From Cycas panzhihuaensis (taxonomy: Eukaryota > Cycadophyta), in NCBI GenBank assembly GCA_023213395.1, contig CM041465.1, forward strand, positions 70,935,741-70,999,740: a stretch of DNA of 64,000 nucleotides, read 5' to 3'. Positions 33,607 to 44,490 of this stretch are shown in pieces. Both the position numbers and the translations under genes were made by a program. Under the pieces are notes generated by a model. The model was not told where the DNA came from. It did no database searches and was given only the letters and a program-made list of their open reading frames with translations. Numbering within the stretch: the first letter of the stretch is position 1; the number at the start of each line of letters is the position of its first letter.

Positions 33607-33949
33607 TGAAAGAGGTTAATGTATCAAGGTCATTTGTGTAGATTAATTATGTGACCTTAGGATATATTATTAGCATTAGTCTCTTAATGAAATATACTTT
33701 ATGTGCATTTAGATATAATTTCAGGTTTATGTCATTAGATGGAAAATTCTTAACCCTAATGCTCACCCTCAATAATAAAAGGAGAAATCTCAAGGAGGGA
33801 GTCATTATTCATTCTCACCTCCAAGCTTGCTCTCATATCTTGTTTCATCTTCTTTTTCATTCTCCATTTCCATTGTATGCATGTGACTGGTTTATCTCCT
33901 AGATCCATCCTTCCTTCATTATGATCATTGGAGTCATTGGTGTCTACCA
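33607..33949 (+). repeat. 3' LTR of copia J
   Basis: It runs from TGAAAGAGGTTAATG to GTGTCTACCA. It is placed by the purine tract on the left and by the resumption of copia G on the right. No partner is available for confirmation. Confidence 0.65.
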
Positions 33950-34900
33950 ATAAAGTTTGATTGGTATGTTGACTTCTTATTCTTTGATTATTAGTTAGGT
34001 ATGTAGTGCCACACTAGAATCTTTGAGGGTTTTCCTTACCCATAGAGGTATTGAAGGACTCATTATTGGAGGTACTTCATCTTATGATGGCTCCTCACCA
34101 TTACTCATTCCACTTGGTCCTACTTCCTCAGGTGTTCCAACGACTGGCTCATTGTTCTCTTTACTTGATGAATCTAGGAATGGGAGAAGGGGGGATAAAA
34201 AGGATCCTCTAATGATCTATTAGCATGATATGTTGATGACTCATTAAATTTTACATCACAACTAACCACAATCTTCTCCTCCTATTGATCCCATAATCTG
34301 TAGGCTTTATTCTCAGTGTAATATTGTATGAATATGCACTTCAGACTCTTTTGATCCAACTTCTTATGGGTATCATCTAAGATGTAGGCATATGTAATAC
34401 ACCCAAACATTCTTACATGGCTAATTATGGGATTTTGATTGGTCTATTTTTCTTTGAAGGTCATGTTGTAAACTATTTGAGTGGGTACCTGATTCAAAAT
34501 ATAAATAGTAATTGCCACAACTTCTGCCTAAAATTATGATGGCAGGTTTTTAGGATGCACCATACACCTATCCATCTCTATCATGGTATGGTTTTTTCTT
34601 TTAGCAACTCTCTTCTATTGTGGAGTATATGAGATCATAAATTCTTATTTTATACCATGATCATAACAAAATTGATTGAATATATGATTGTTGTATTCCT
34701 TTCCATTATCACTTCTTAACATCTTTAGCTTTTTATCACATTCATTTTCAACCATCACGTATGACTTATTCTTAAGAAAGTAAACCAAGGCCTTCCTAGT
34801 ATAGTCATCTACAAATATAAGGATATAATGAGCTCAAGATATCAAAAGGTTAGGAAGAGGACCTATTATATTTGAATGTATAAGTTCCAACTTCTCCTTG
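33950..34900 (-). pseudogene. copia G integrase and linker
   Basis: On the minus strand the core begins KLELIHSNIIGPL near 34895. FVDDYTRKALVYFLKNK near 34820, MLRSDNGKEYNN near 34725 and RVAKRKNHTMIEMDRC near 34590 follow. The third catalytic residue Glu is Lys in the last block, a G-to-A change. HVRMFGCITYAYILDDTHKKLD and KCIFIQYYTENKAYRLW follow at 34420-34280. The Ser/Pro-rich linker at 34190-33950 is then cut by copia J. Confidence 0.82.
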
Positions 34901-35560
34901 GCTCTTTAGTCATTATCCCAAGCAAAAGGGTAGTGATGGTGCTTCCCATATATATACCCTTTGCACACACTATTTGAGTAGGTAACTAATGACAATCCTT
35001 CCACCATCTTCAACCTCTTTAGTAGTGAAATACTTCTATAATTAAGGTTCTCTAGGTGATTGTACCACAACTTACTCATGTCACCTACACTGACAAAAAA
35101 GGCATATGACTTCTTCTGAGATTGAAACTTCTCAAACACCCAAAAGTTGTCCCTAACTTTCCCAATAGTTGTGACAAAAAAGTTCTATTTTAGGTCCTTA
35201 ATTAGACATTTATCATAGTAGAGCTCCACCTTCATACCTTGTTTGTAGATATCCTAGGCTGAAAGAAGGTTTAACTACATCTTCAGTACATAATATACCC
35301 TGGTAAATTTACCTCCTGTAATGGAAACTTCACTGATACCTTCTACTAGCAAAATGCAAGCATCTCTAAAGATAATCTCAACACCATTCTAATTTGAAAT
35401 CATCATATCAAAGTTCTACCTCTAGTAAGAAATGTACTTCTATGCTCTAGAGTCAAGGACCCAATAATATCTTCGATATGACTTGACTAATAAGGATTTT
35501 GTTCAGGTGTAGTGAGAAGCAACTTTCTTTCCTTTCTCATCATGGTTAACTTTGTGCTCG
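34901..35560 (-). pseudogene. copia G protease and GAG-pre-integrase
   Basis: The protease motif WVLDSRA near 35470-35440 has Arg in place of the Gly of D-S-G. The GAG-pre-integrase part is LWYNHLENLNYRSISLLKRLKMVEGL (about 35070-35000, one His lost to Tyr), then CKGYIYGKHHHYPF near 34960 (one Cys to Tyr). The changes are consistent with C-to-T decay on the other strand. Inactive. Confidence 0.78.
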
Positions 35561-36300
35561 TCATGACACTTAAACTAATAGTTCTTCTCACAGTGACCAT
35601 CCTTCTTGTAGTAATTGCATTTCCCATTGAACTTCTTTTTGTTATGAGAACTTTCTTCTGACCTCTATGTGATTTTCTTCTCCTTAGCAGCCTCCTTTCT
35701 CTGAGTTTTCATGGTTAGGACTTGACCTAAACTAGAACATCCAAGCATACCATGATATTTGAGCTTGGCATCCTCCACTAAAATTAGGTTCTTAAGCCCA
35801 TCAAATATCTTAGCTTCCATCACTTTGTCTTTACCATAAATGATCTAGAATGTGGTGAAAGTAACTAATAATTTCAATATGATTATTACAAATAGTAATG
35901 TATCATCAATCAAGTTTGGATTCAGTTCCTCTAGCTTATTCTTCAAGTTTGTAATCTTGTTAAGGTAGGAGCTGATGTTATTTTCATCCTCCATAAGTGA
36001 GTTGAGTAACTCCAACATTAGTACAAGATATATATTCATCTATTTCTTTTCAAATGTATCACACAGTTTTGTCCATATCTCATCTGGTTCATCTAGATTG
36101 TGAACCAACACTCTCTAGTCTAGTTCCAGTGATAATTTCAATAGTCATATGACCATAAATTTCTTCTCTTCGAGACAAATACACTCCTTATGGTCTAATA
36201 GAATTTTATCCACTTTCACCTTGGTGATTCCCAAGAGTTGATTCGGCATCAAAATAAGCTCCATATTAGCCTTCCACTCACTAAAATTGTACCATTGAAG
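35561..36300 (-). pseudogene. copia G gag with zinc knuckle
   Basis: The UBN2-type gag runs FSEWKANMELILM (36290), IWTKLCDTFEKK (36075), then an open stretch 36039-35845 (LNSLMEDENNISSYLNKITNLKNKLEEL). The knuckle at about 35625-35583 reads CNYYKKDGHCEKNY, with the second and fourth ligands turned from Cys to Tyr. Stops at 36145, 36110 and 35845. Confidence 0.8.
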
Positions 36301-37926
36301 ATAACTTTAGGCATAATGTGCTTCATCTTGAGAAATGGGCTTCAATATGAATAAACTAATACTAAAAATGAACATCTATAGGATAAAATACACCTCTATG
36401 TCTTCCTTTGGCTCACAAGCACTCTTCTAAGGGCATCCAACACTGACTATACCCATGTTAAATGAGCCACCGATTATTTTATCCATCATCAACTATCAAT
36501 AAATGGCCTTAAATAGCCATGTAAATGTTACAACTGACACAAATAGAGGCTTCAAAAATATGCTTCATATTAAAGGATGGCTCCAAAAGGCAAGAATGCA
36601 TGGTCTCCAAGTCTAAAACCACAAAAATCCTCATCAATCCATGCTTAAAATGACTCAAGGATTCTCTAAATAACCTCACTATACAATATTATATCTAATA
36701 TTAATAGTAAGGGTCCTTTTTATAATATTGAATTATAAGAAGAATATGCCAAAAGGCATACTCTAAAAGTCATGGCTTTGAAATATCAGCCACTCATTTT
36801 TCACTTAATGCACATGGTAAAAGACATTAGTCACATGTGCTAAATACCAAATGAAGGTATCAGAGGTTAATTTTTATCAAAAATTAACCTTCCAAATCTC
36901 CCAAAGTAAAAAGAAAGAATGCAACTGTAGTGATATTAACTGAATAGTCTGCGCAGACCAACTAACATCAAACTAGACCTGAGCCTCAATAAACAGGCCG
37001 ACAAGCCTCTAAACTTGATTTGTAGCTAACCTTTGACTAGTAAGGATATTAATACTCTACCTAGCTAGTACTATAACTACCTAACTAGCCTAGAAAATAT
37101 ACCCAACTAAATGGAAGAGTGGCCAGCCAGCTCATTTGGGTGAAGAAACAACCTAATTATCATTTAAAAAGGCAAAAAATACCTAAGTATGGTAGGTAAA
37201 TAGTCCTAGCTCTTCCCAATAGCCTCTTAATCATGTCCAATCAATACATCACATATACATATGGCTATATATAGCACCTAACCAACTTAAACCTTGCCTA
37301 GCCATATGGATAATAGCCACATATATCCTAAATATAAGCTTACATAGGTAGTAAATGAGGTTCTAACTCATGCAAAGATCAAATTTCTTAATGAACAATG
37401 GTTGCTATTACTATGTACTTAGTCCAACACTCAGAAAAGGATAGATAAACCACCAAAAACTTGGCTCCAATCATGTCCACTAGTATAAAGAAGAAGATTC
37501 GATAGCAAGACATGCTTATTTCATTGAAAAGTTTTTAGGGTTTTGATGAGAAATGAACCGACTTATATGTATACAAGATTAGATGTCCTTATAGTTGTTT
37601 AATCACCATCAACGCATGCTTACTAGCTTGAATTATTGTTATAGTTTTTCAACTAGCTTCGGATGACCTTCAACAAGTCAACTCCAACCACAAATGTGGT
37701 CTTCATGCCTGAATACTAATTCTAATGAATCCTTATTTTCTATTGAATAATGAATTTCACAGCTTCAACTACCATCGATACATTGTGCCTGCTTTTGCAC
37801 ATTGTTGAGGTTCATGCACCCTCAAGACTCGTCTTAGATTAGGCGATGTTACTTGGAAACCAATGATCCCACTTCCCTCCTCAACATTAAGCTTTAGCTA
37901 TATAGGATCCTATAGCTTTGATGCCA
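36301..37926 (-). other. gag 5' end remnant, leader and primer site of copia G
   Basis: The first part of gag lies up to about 36490 (minus-strand MMDKIIGG-like start near 36490). The rest of the stretch to 37914 is leader without a recognised protein. The primer site on the minus strand is TGGCATCAAAGC at 37915-37926, two differences from canonical, directly inside the right LTR. Confidence 0.65.
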
Positions 37927-38305
37927 TGTTCAAGAATATGAAATTATATATCAATGTTCCCATCCATAGAATCTTTAGCCATACACAATAAGTAAATAAG
38001 AGTACATGTAGAAAACAGATGCACAATATACAAGATTTATGTGGGAAAACCCTTTCAGGAAAAAACCCACCACAAAAGGATCCTTGATGGATCACATTAA
38101 TTATTTTAAAATAGCTTGATACAATGATTCATTGAATATACAAGGGCCTATTGAATTTATATTCTTCCAAGAGGTGTCACCCAATTAGGGTTGTAACCCT
38201 CCAAATAAGTTGTAACTTTTGGCTTTACATCTTTTTGTGTAATCACCTTAGTTAAACCACATTAACATTAATATAGTGGCTTCACAATTAACTACCACAT
38301 TAACA
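37927..38305 (-). repeat. right (5') LTR of copia G
   Basis: It pairs with 20047-20422. The second CACAT follows at 38306-38310. Confidence 0.9.
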
Positions 38306-38469
38306 CACATGCTAAAATCAAACCTAGGATGGCTCAGAAATAACCCTAACACTCTAAGTTCTATGTGGTTAAGGTATAAATGAAAGAGGGGTCAAAATCT
38401 AGTCTTCAAACTTTATGAAATATAATTTTATATTACTCAACTTTATAAAAGTAAAAAACTTTTATAAGT

Positions 38470-38603
38470 TGTAGAGATTTAGTTCTACTTTTATAGCAAT
38501 TTTCCTCAAAATATAGGTAATAATCCACAAAAGACAATAACTAGATGCAGTCTTTGCTGAAGAAGTGAGCTTCTCTCTTCAAGGTGAGGAACCCTCCAAA
38601 TTG
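38470..38603 (-). repeat. left LTR of element H
   Basis: It matches 40291-40425 almost base for base, including 'agcaattttcctcaaaatat' and 'gatgcagtctttgctgaaga'. Confidence 0.82.
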
Positions 38604-38810
38604 TAGCCCCCGAATGGGTGAGCTAATTGTAGCCCTAGAACTGAAAATGCGCAACCAAAAGAACCTCCCCCACAAGGCATAGTCCTACCATTTGCTATTG
38701 CCACTTGGAATATATTGAGTGGCTTTACTGTGAGACCTAACTTTTCTATAGCAGGACAATTCATGAAATTGTGTGTACTATCTACCAAAATGGAAACCTC
38801 TGCATTTTTT
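38604..38810 (-). pseudogene. element H protease fragment
   Basis: On the minus strand, LVDSTHNFMN near 38785 corresponds to DSGSTHNFI of gypsy protease with the Gly lost. KPLNIFQVAIANGRTMPCGGG follows at 38730-38670, as in gypsy I (24980-25050). The sequence stops there and joins the LTR, so the C-terminal half and all of RT and integrase are missing. Confidence 0.75.
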
Positions 38811-39960
38811 ATTAACCCTGTAAATCTTAATGTCTATAGTGCGCATGTTTCCCTAGTGATGGCTTGAAGTGATATCTAAACATTGTCTGAGTCTGTACTT
38901 AATAACTTCTATATTTGGGCTTTGTCTTCTTGGACCAATACTTCCTCTCCTGTAATTTCTTCCCTAGTTTCATTAGGGAGGGGGTCTTCTTCATTATTCA
39001 TCATGAACATCTTCTTAGGAGGGCATCTATGTTCCCAATTATACTTTCCTCCACAACGAAAACATGTTACATTCTTGATGTGTTCTACTCTTGACATTTG
39101 TTCATCTTTTTTCTTCCCCGTAGGAGCATTGGCTTTAGTTCTAGACTGTTTCCAATTTGGTTTAAATTGCTGGCTACGAGGTCTTTCAAACTCGGTTCGA
39201 AGAATGAAACTTTGTCTTCCTTCTCTAAATTCTGCTTCAATATTCCTGGCATGGTGTATGGCATTAGTCAGGAAGCTCACCTCCATGGTCTTTAGTCGAT
39301 ACTTGATATTACCTCGAAGACTTACTATGTATACTTCTACTAGTTAAGGTTCATTGATATGGGCATCCACCATACTATGCAGTGCTTGGAACTGTTCAGT
39401 GTAAGATTGTATCGTATCGACCTGTTGTAACCTGGTAAGTTAGGCGAAATAATTCGTTTTCATTATATCTTCATATTGTTGGAATAGAGACTTCTTAAAA
39501 AAAATCCAATTGTAGTGGATTCTTCCCTCGTAATTTCTCTGCCACTAATGAAAAAATTGTAAGGCTTTTCCATATAAGTGCAATGTTGCCACCACCAAGT
39601 TTTCCTTATTAGTTAAAGAGGTGGTTTTGAAGTATACCTCCATTTGCATCACCCAACTACAAATATCCCAAGATCTATCTGGGTCAGACTTTTCTAGCTG
39701 AAATTCAGTTTCCTTAAGAACGAGTCTAATCTAATCTCTTGAGTATTCCCCTTCTTCTTGGCTCTTCTCCTCTTCTTTAGCTCCACTTTAAAATCCAAAA
39801 TCTTTTTTGGGAGCCAATAGAATATCAGGAATTTCTTTTATATCTGATTCTAATTCCTTGTACTGGGTTTGCATCAGCACGATACTACTGTCCAAATGGT
39901 CCATCCTTTTTTATATGTCCTTAATTCCCTAGGAGGCCTGGAGCACCATTTTTTCTATTG
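38811..39960 (-). pseudogene. element H gag
   Basis: On the minus strand the gag domain starts near 39950 and includes DICSWVMQMEVYF near 39665-39630 and an LRGNIKYRLKTMEVSFL stretch near 39315-39275. The open frame 39286-38909 ends with the knuckle CFRCGGKYNWEHRC (39070-39030) and an acidic tail. The layout matches gypsy I gag but the sequence is well diverged. Several stops lie upstream of 39290. Confidence 0.78.
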
Positions 39961-40051
39961 TGGTTTTTCCTGATCTTAACTTCGTTCTATTGGAAAAACA
40001 TTTTCTTAGATATTTCTTGGAGAGACACGCTAAATACCTACTTCAAACGAA

Positions 40052-40063
40052 GCTCTGATATCA
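40052..40063 (-). other. inner primer binding site in element H
   Basis: The minus strand reads TGATATCAGAGC, two bases from the TRIM LTR at 40066, on the gag side. It is the primer site belonging to the gag part. Confidence 0.7.
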
Positions 40064-40065
40064 CT

Positions 40066-40290
40066 TGTAATAAACCGTTACACCAAAACCCCAAGGTGTT
40101 AGTGAAGACGACCCAAGTGTGTAACAATACCTCCCCCACAAGGCATCGACATCCCAGCGACCCACTCTTGGTGACCCATTCTCAGTAATTTCACGTCCTA
40201 TCGGGCCCGAGACAGACACTACTATGCCAACATTCTACTGAGGTCATCCCCTCTGAGACTCGAACCTATGACCTTGGCTCTCATACCACT
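40066..40290 (-). mobile_element. TRIM, minus orientation, inside element H
   Basis: One 61-bp LTR (40066-40126, TGTAATAAACC to GTGTAACA), the purine tract (C-run at 40131-40137), a short internal part and a primer site at 40277-40288 (minus TGGTATGAGAGC) are present. The expected second TRIM LTR is replaced by the 134-bp LTR of H. A tRNA box-B-like GGTTCGAGTCT is present on the minus strand near 40265. Confidence 0.75.
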
Positions 40291-40425
40291 TGTAGTGATC
40301 TAGTTCTACTTTTATAGCAATTTTCCTCAAAATATAGGTAATAATCCGCAAAAGATAATAACTAGATGCAGTCTTTGCTGAAGAAGTGAGCTTCCCTCTT
40401 CGAGGCAAAGAACCCTCCAAATTGT
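40291..40425 (-). repeat. right LTR of element H
   Basis: It pairs with 38470-38603 and is preceded by a primer site two bases away. Confidence 0.8.
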
Positions 40426-40491
40426 TAAATTACCGGGAGTGGGTCACCAAGAGTGGGTCATTGGGACATCGATGCCTTATGGGGGAGGTAA
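40424..40491 (+). repeat. partial TRIM internal region (extra copy)
   Basis: This aligns with 40667-40731, the 3' part of the following TRIM, up to and including the purine tract TATGGGGGAGGTAA. It thus precedes an LTR as if a TRIM unit upstream had been truncated. Confidence 0.75.
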
Positions 40492-40792
40492 TGTTACACA
40501 CCTGGGTGGTCTTCATTAACACCTCAAGGTTTTGGTATAATGGTTTGTTACAAGTGCTATCAGAGCCAAGGTCATGGGTTCAATTCTCAGAGGGGATGAC
40601 CTTAGAGGGGATGACCTCAATAGAACGCTGACATAGTAGTATTTGCCTAGGGCCCGATGGGGCACGAAATTATAGAGAGTGGGTCACCAAGTGTGGGTCA
40701 CTGGGACATCGATGCCTTATGGGGGAGGTAATGTTACACACTTGGGTGGTCTTCACTAACACCTCGGGGTTTTGGTGTAATGGTTTGTTACA
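40492..40792 (+). mobile_element. TRIM, plus orientation, complete
   Basis: 61-bp LTRs (40492-40552 and 40732-40792) begin TGTTACACAC and end TTTGTTACA. The primer site TGCTATCAGAGC is at 40555-40566 and the purine tract at 40719-40731. The internal part has 179 bases. It has no coding capacity. It is the same family as 22259-22581 and 40066-40290. Confidence 0.88.
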
Positions 40793-41690
40793 TAAGTTAA
40801 GATATTAGAATAGATTATTATAGTGAATATTCCACTTGCTATAAGCTTGTAATAATTTCCCACATAAAAATTTAATTATGAAACAAATTTTGTGGATTCT
40901 TCCTATAGATTTCTATGTAGATATTAATTCTAAATAGATTAATTGCTAGTGCATTTTATTACATGCCATTTCCAATGAGAAATAATCATAGAAATAGGGT
41001 GTTTTACATGCTTAACTCATTTTCTTTGTCACTTAAACTCCTATCAATCTTTCTTTCTCATTTTCAACATTACTCAACTTTGTGCAATGAATTCTCCATT
41101 ACTTAAGTCATCTAAGTTGTTTATTGATGAATCCAAAAAGATTACCTTCAATATTTTGTTGTTTATCTCATTTTTTGAATGAGTTCTTCATAATATGAGT
41201 GACAATTAACCAAAAGTAAATTATGGCTCTCTAACATTCACATGGTGGCTCAAAGCTAATTTTGACCAAACTTTCACTATGATTTCATAGTGTATTATAG
41301 GTTCAAATCACTATAATGTGATTTTATAATGTTTTTCTTTTGATTTTCTTTCATTTCTTTTAAATTTCATTCTTAAGTTTTTGTGTTAGACACCCATTTG
41401 GATGGATTTTAATCCATGCATCATGTGTCTCTTAGTAGGGTTTTATCCCATAATTTTTTGAAGAGATTTCTTCTCAACTCTATCTCTAATTTTTAGTGCC
41501 ATATGTAGTATGTTGGGTCACTTTAAAAGGCCATTAAAAGACTTTATTTTAGTGCTTTGAAATATTGAGTTTTTCTCTTTTGAAATAATGATTTTCATTG
41601 CATTTTTCTCTGATATTTTAGTGGTTTCTTTCTATGGTATTGAATGCAATTTTTAAAAGAGTGAGGATTAGTCCTAGTTTAGAACCAGAT
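40793..41690. other. AT-rich DNA, nothing recognised
   Basis: No domain, repeat partner or structural signal was found on either strand. Confidence 0.5.
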
Positions 41691-42118
41691 TCCAATCTCA
41701 CTCACATGCATAATGCATAATAACATTCAACAACATTCAATAAATAAGGAGATGGATTAATCACATGCTCCAAAATTATCACACTTGCATTAAAAAGTCA
41801 TAAAGATATGTTATAAGATGCTTATACATATAAATGCCTTACATATATAACAAAAGGGCTAGCTACAAGAGGCTTGAAGAATAATAAATGTAAGATCATG
41901 CAAGGTGATAATTAGCACCTTACATGATTAAACCAAAATAATAGTATTCTATTGTAAGCAAAAATAACCCCACATACATAAGCTTATAATATTAAGTTAT
42001 AACTTAAATCATTTATGGTAATAATACCCTCAACATAAATCAATTATAAAATGTTACAAGTGTACAATATAATTAATCATTTATGCACCAATGAATTCAA
42101 TCATTAATTTTTCTATCA
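41691..42118 (-). repeat. probable 3' LTR of copia K
   Basis: It lies just beyond a minus-strand purine tract (AAGGGAGAG at 42119-42127) and starts TGATAGAAAAATT on that strand. No partner LTR is present; the left end is a guess. Confidence 0.45.
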
Positions 42119-43205
42119 CTCTCCCTTAATAATGAGTTCATTAATTCTAACATCAAAGTCAAGTTGGAACCTTTTAAGTATATCATGAGAGAGTGCCTTT
42201 ATGAAGATATCTATAATTTGATCATCAATAGGCTTATAGATTAAATCTATTTCACCATCTTGTATATGCTTCTTGATGAAGTGATAGTACACCTTGATGT
42301 ATTTTATCCTAGCATGGAACATGGGATTCTTGTTCAATTTAAGAACACTCTAATTATCACTGAACAATAATATAACTTATGTTTGATTAATTCCAAGCTC
42401 TTCAAGAATCCTTTTAAGCTAGATAACCTCAACAACTATACTGATAATTAGATTTAATTAAAAATAAAGTAATATTAAGCTACATTTTATAACACCATAA
42501 AATTGAAGTAGAATCTGGGTTAAAATAGTAACTTGAGGTTGATCTATTACTATCTTTGTATCTAGCCTAATCTTCATCTATATAACCTATCAATAAAGGA
42601 TTATCCACATGATAGTAATCAAGTCCATGCTTAGGTTGTGTCATGAACCTTAAGCAGTTCACAATAGCATATGTAATATTAGGTTGAGTATGAGTGAGGT
42701 AAATTAATTTCCCAATAAGTTACCTATATAGTATAGGATCCACACATTTTCCATGCTCATCAATATTCATCTTTAATCCTATTTACATATGAGTTGGTGA
42801 TGATTTACATTCTTACATATTGGATTTCTGAAGATTCTCTTTTACATATTCAGACTGAGAGAGGAAGATATGGCCTAGCTCTTGCTAGACTTCCATGCCA
42901 AGAAAGTAGTGTAGCAACCCAAGGTCAGTCATCTTAAAGCTATTACTCAATTCTCCTTAGAGATATGTAATCCATTATATATCATTACCAATTATCAACA
43001 TAAAGTATAACCAAAGTGGTCAAACAATTATGAATTTTGATATACAAATTTAGATATGAAGATGAGTGAATGGCTCTATCCTTTGAAAATATTTATCAAT
43101 CTTTGCATACCAAATATAAGGTGATTACTTAAGGCCATATAGTACCTTTTTAACTTATAGACTATGTGTTCTTTTTCTCAAATAATAAAGTTGAGAGGTG
43201 TTTCA
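42119..43205 (-). pseudogene. copia K RT and RNase H (truncated)
   Basis: On the minus strand, EKEHIVYKLK near 43170 (RT palm), LIIGNDI, MTDLGLLHYFLGMEV near 42935-42890, LIGKLIYLTHTQPNITYAI near 42730-42675 and RNase H 42340-42120 (HVPC-DKIHQGVLSLHQEAYTRW, in another frame) can be read. Many stops. RT is cut near 43205, where the tandem gypsy-like repeat begins, so K lacks gag, integrase and half of RT. Confidence 0.75.
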
Positions 43206-43282
43206 CCAAAATCTAGCCATTGATTTATATTCTTTTATCTTGTTCATTATTTTATATAATCATGGGTATGTTTACTTGATTT

Positions 43283-43659
43283 TGTTAAATTACCATTAGG
43301 ATCTAAATTAATGTATATATAATAAAAAATACTCAAGAAAGTAGATCAAACATTAAATATAAAGACAAATGTATAATATAAGTTTGCTACAGGTAAATTA
43401 GTTACACCATGCATCTCTATTTTGATAGAGCTTCTATATATAATTTCTCTAATATATAAATGAATAGTATGGTACTTAATTTATAAGCATACAATGCACA
43501 AATACAACTATGTCATTGGCTAACATATTGACAAAAGAGATGGACCTAACCAATATTTATATTATGATTAAATTTATAATGGGGATTCACACCTTAAGTT
43601 ATATAATTACAAATGTATATAATTTACAAGTAATGAAGTGGTCATTACATATTTTAACA
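43283..43659 (-). repeat. left (3') LTR of element F
   Basis: It runs from TGTTAAATTACC to TTTTAACA. The minus-strand purine tract TTAAGGAAGGG (43660-43670) lies just inside. Confidence 0.92.
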
Positions 43660-43670
43660 CCCTTCCTTAA

Positions 43671-44490
43671 TGACAGCTTCATTACATCTGATGCTAATAT
43701 CATGATAAAACCATTCAAACTTATGTTTACTAAGTACTTTGATAAACATATCTACAACCTGGTCCTTAGTTGGTTAGTAAACAAGATCTACTTCTCCATT
43801 TTAAACATGCTTATAGATAAAGTGATGGTGGACCTCTATATGCTTGGTTCTAGCATGGAAAACTAGATTCTTCATCATCTTCAACACACTTTGGTTGTCA
43901 CAGTAGAGAATAGTGGGTGTAGTCTATTGAAGTCTAAGCTCTATAAGAATCCTTATAAGCTAAATCGACTCTACAGTGGCATGGATAACTACTTTGTATT
44001 CAACTTCAGTGGAAAAAAGAGTAGTATTTGGATACTTAATATAGCTTTAAGAGATTATAGATAAATCCATGCCAAAATAGTAACCTGAAATTAAGTTGCA
44101 TGTATCTTAGCAACCTACCTAGTCATCCACCATATGTCCTTTTAGGGTAGAAAATTTAATTTAGTTGTAGTTAAGTCTAAATTGATGTATGTTATGGATG
44201 CACTTAAGAATTCTGATGGTGGCCTTCTAATGGGATGCTTTGGGCTTCAACATATACCTAAAGTAGATCCCAACTACATAAGAAATGTCTAGGCTAGTAT
44301 GTGTGAGGTAGATGAGGTTCCCAACCATTTGCTAGTATAAAGTGGGATCAAGTGATTTGCTTTGTTTGTCTAGGTTTAGCTTGGTTCCCAGATATCAAGG
44401 ATAAGTTTCACACCTCAACCTACTACTTAATACACCTTATAGCCTAGGATTTCCTCTAACATGTATAAAATTCAAGGAATACTAAAGATG
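43671..44490 (-). pseudogene. element F: end of RT and RNase H
   Basis: On the minus strand, NLYLTHTSLDISYVVG near 44320-44270 is the RT end. STEVEYKVVIHATVESI at 44020-43970, YCDNQSVLKMMKNLVFHARTKHIEVHHHFIY at 43910-43820 and DLVY-stop-PTKDQVVDMF at 43795-43745 make RNase H. Stops replace Gln. Everything upstream of this in pol, and gag, is missing; the leader follows near 44490. Confidence 0.82.

Larger units (their letters stand above)
28603..33949 (+). mobile_element. Ty1/copia retrotransposon J (5' LTR not seen)
   Basis: Gag, protease, integrase, RT and RNase H are in copia order, followed by a 3' untranslated stretch, a purine tract and a 3' LTR. The leader is interrupted by the TRIM-gypsy unit. 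No 5' LTR matching 33607-33949 is found upstream, so it was lost or replaced. It sits inside copia G. Confidence 0.88.
20047..38305 (-). mobile_element. Ty1/copia retrotransposon G (minus), split by a 13-kb nested block
   Basis: LTRs of 376 and 379 bp are bounded by TSD CACAT (20042-20046 and 38306-38310). The primer site is next to the right LTR and the purine tract next to the left LTR. On the minus strand gag, knuckle, protease and integrase lie at 36300-33950, and RNase H at 20800-20435. The RT between them is missing or displaced by the block at about 20800-33949. Confidence 0.9.
38470..40425 (-). mobile_element. element H: gag-only LTR element (minus)
   Basis: Direct repeats of about 134 bp at 38470-38603 and 40291-40425 (TGTAGNGATnTAGTTCTAC...) flank a gypsy gag, a protease fragment and a TRIM. 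No RT or integrase is present. The layout is that of a TR-GAG type non-autonomous element. No convincing target duplication was found, partly because a plus-strand TRIM starts right at its right end. Confidence 0.75.

Noticed and set aside
38883-39347. 154-residue plus-strand frame
   Set aside because: Antisense shadow of element H gag, which shows a zinc knuckle on the minus strand.
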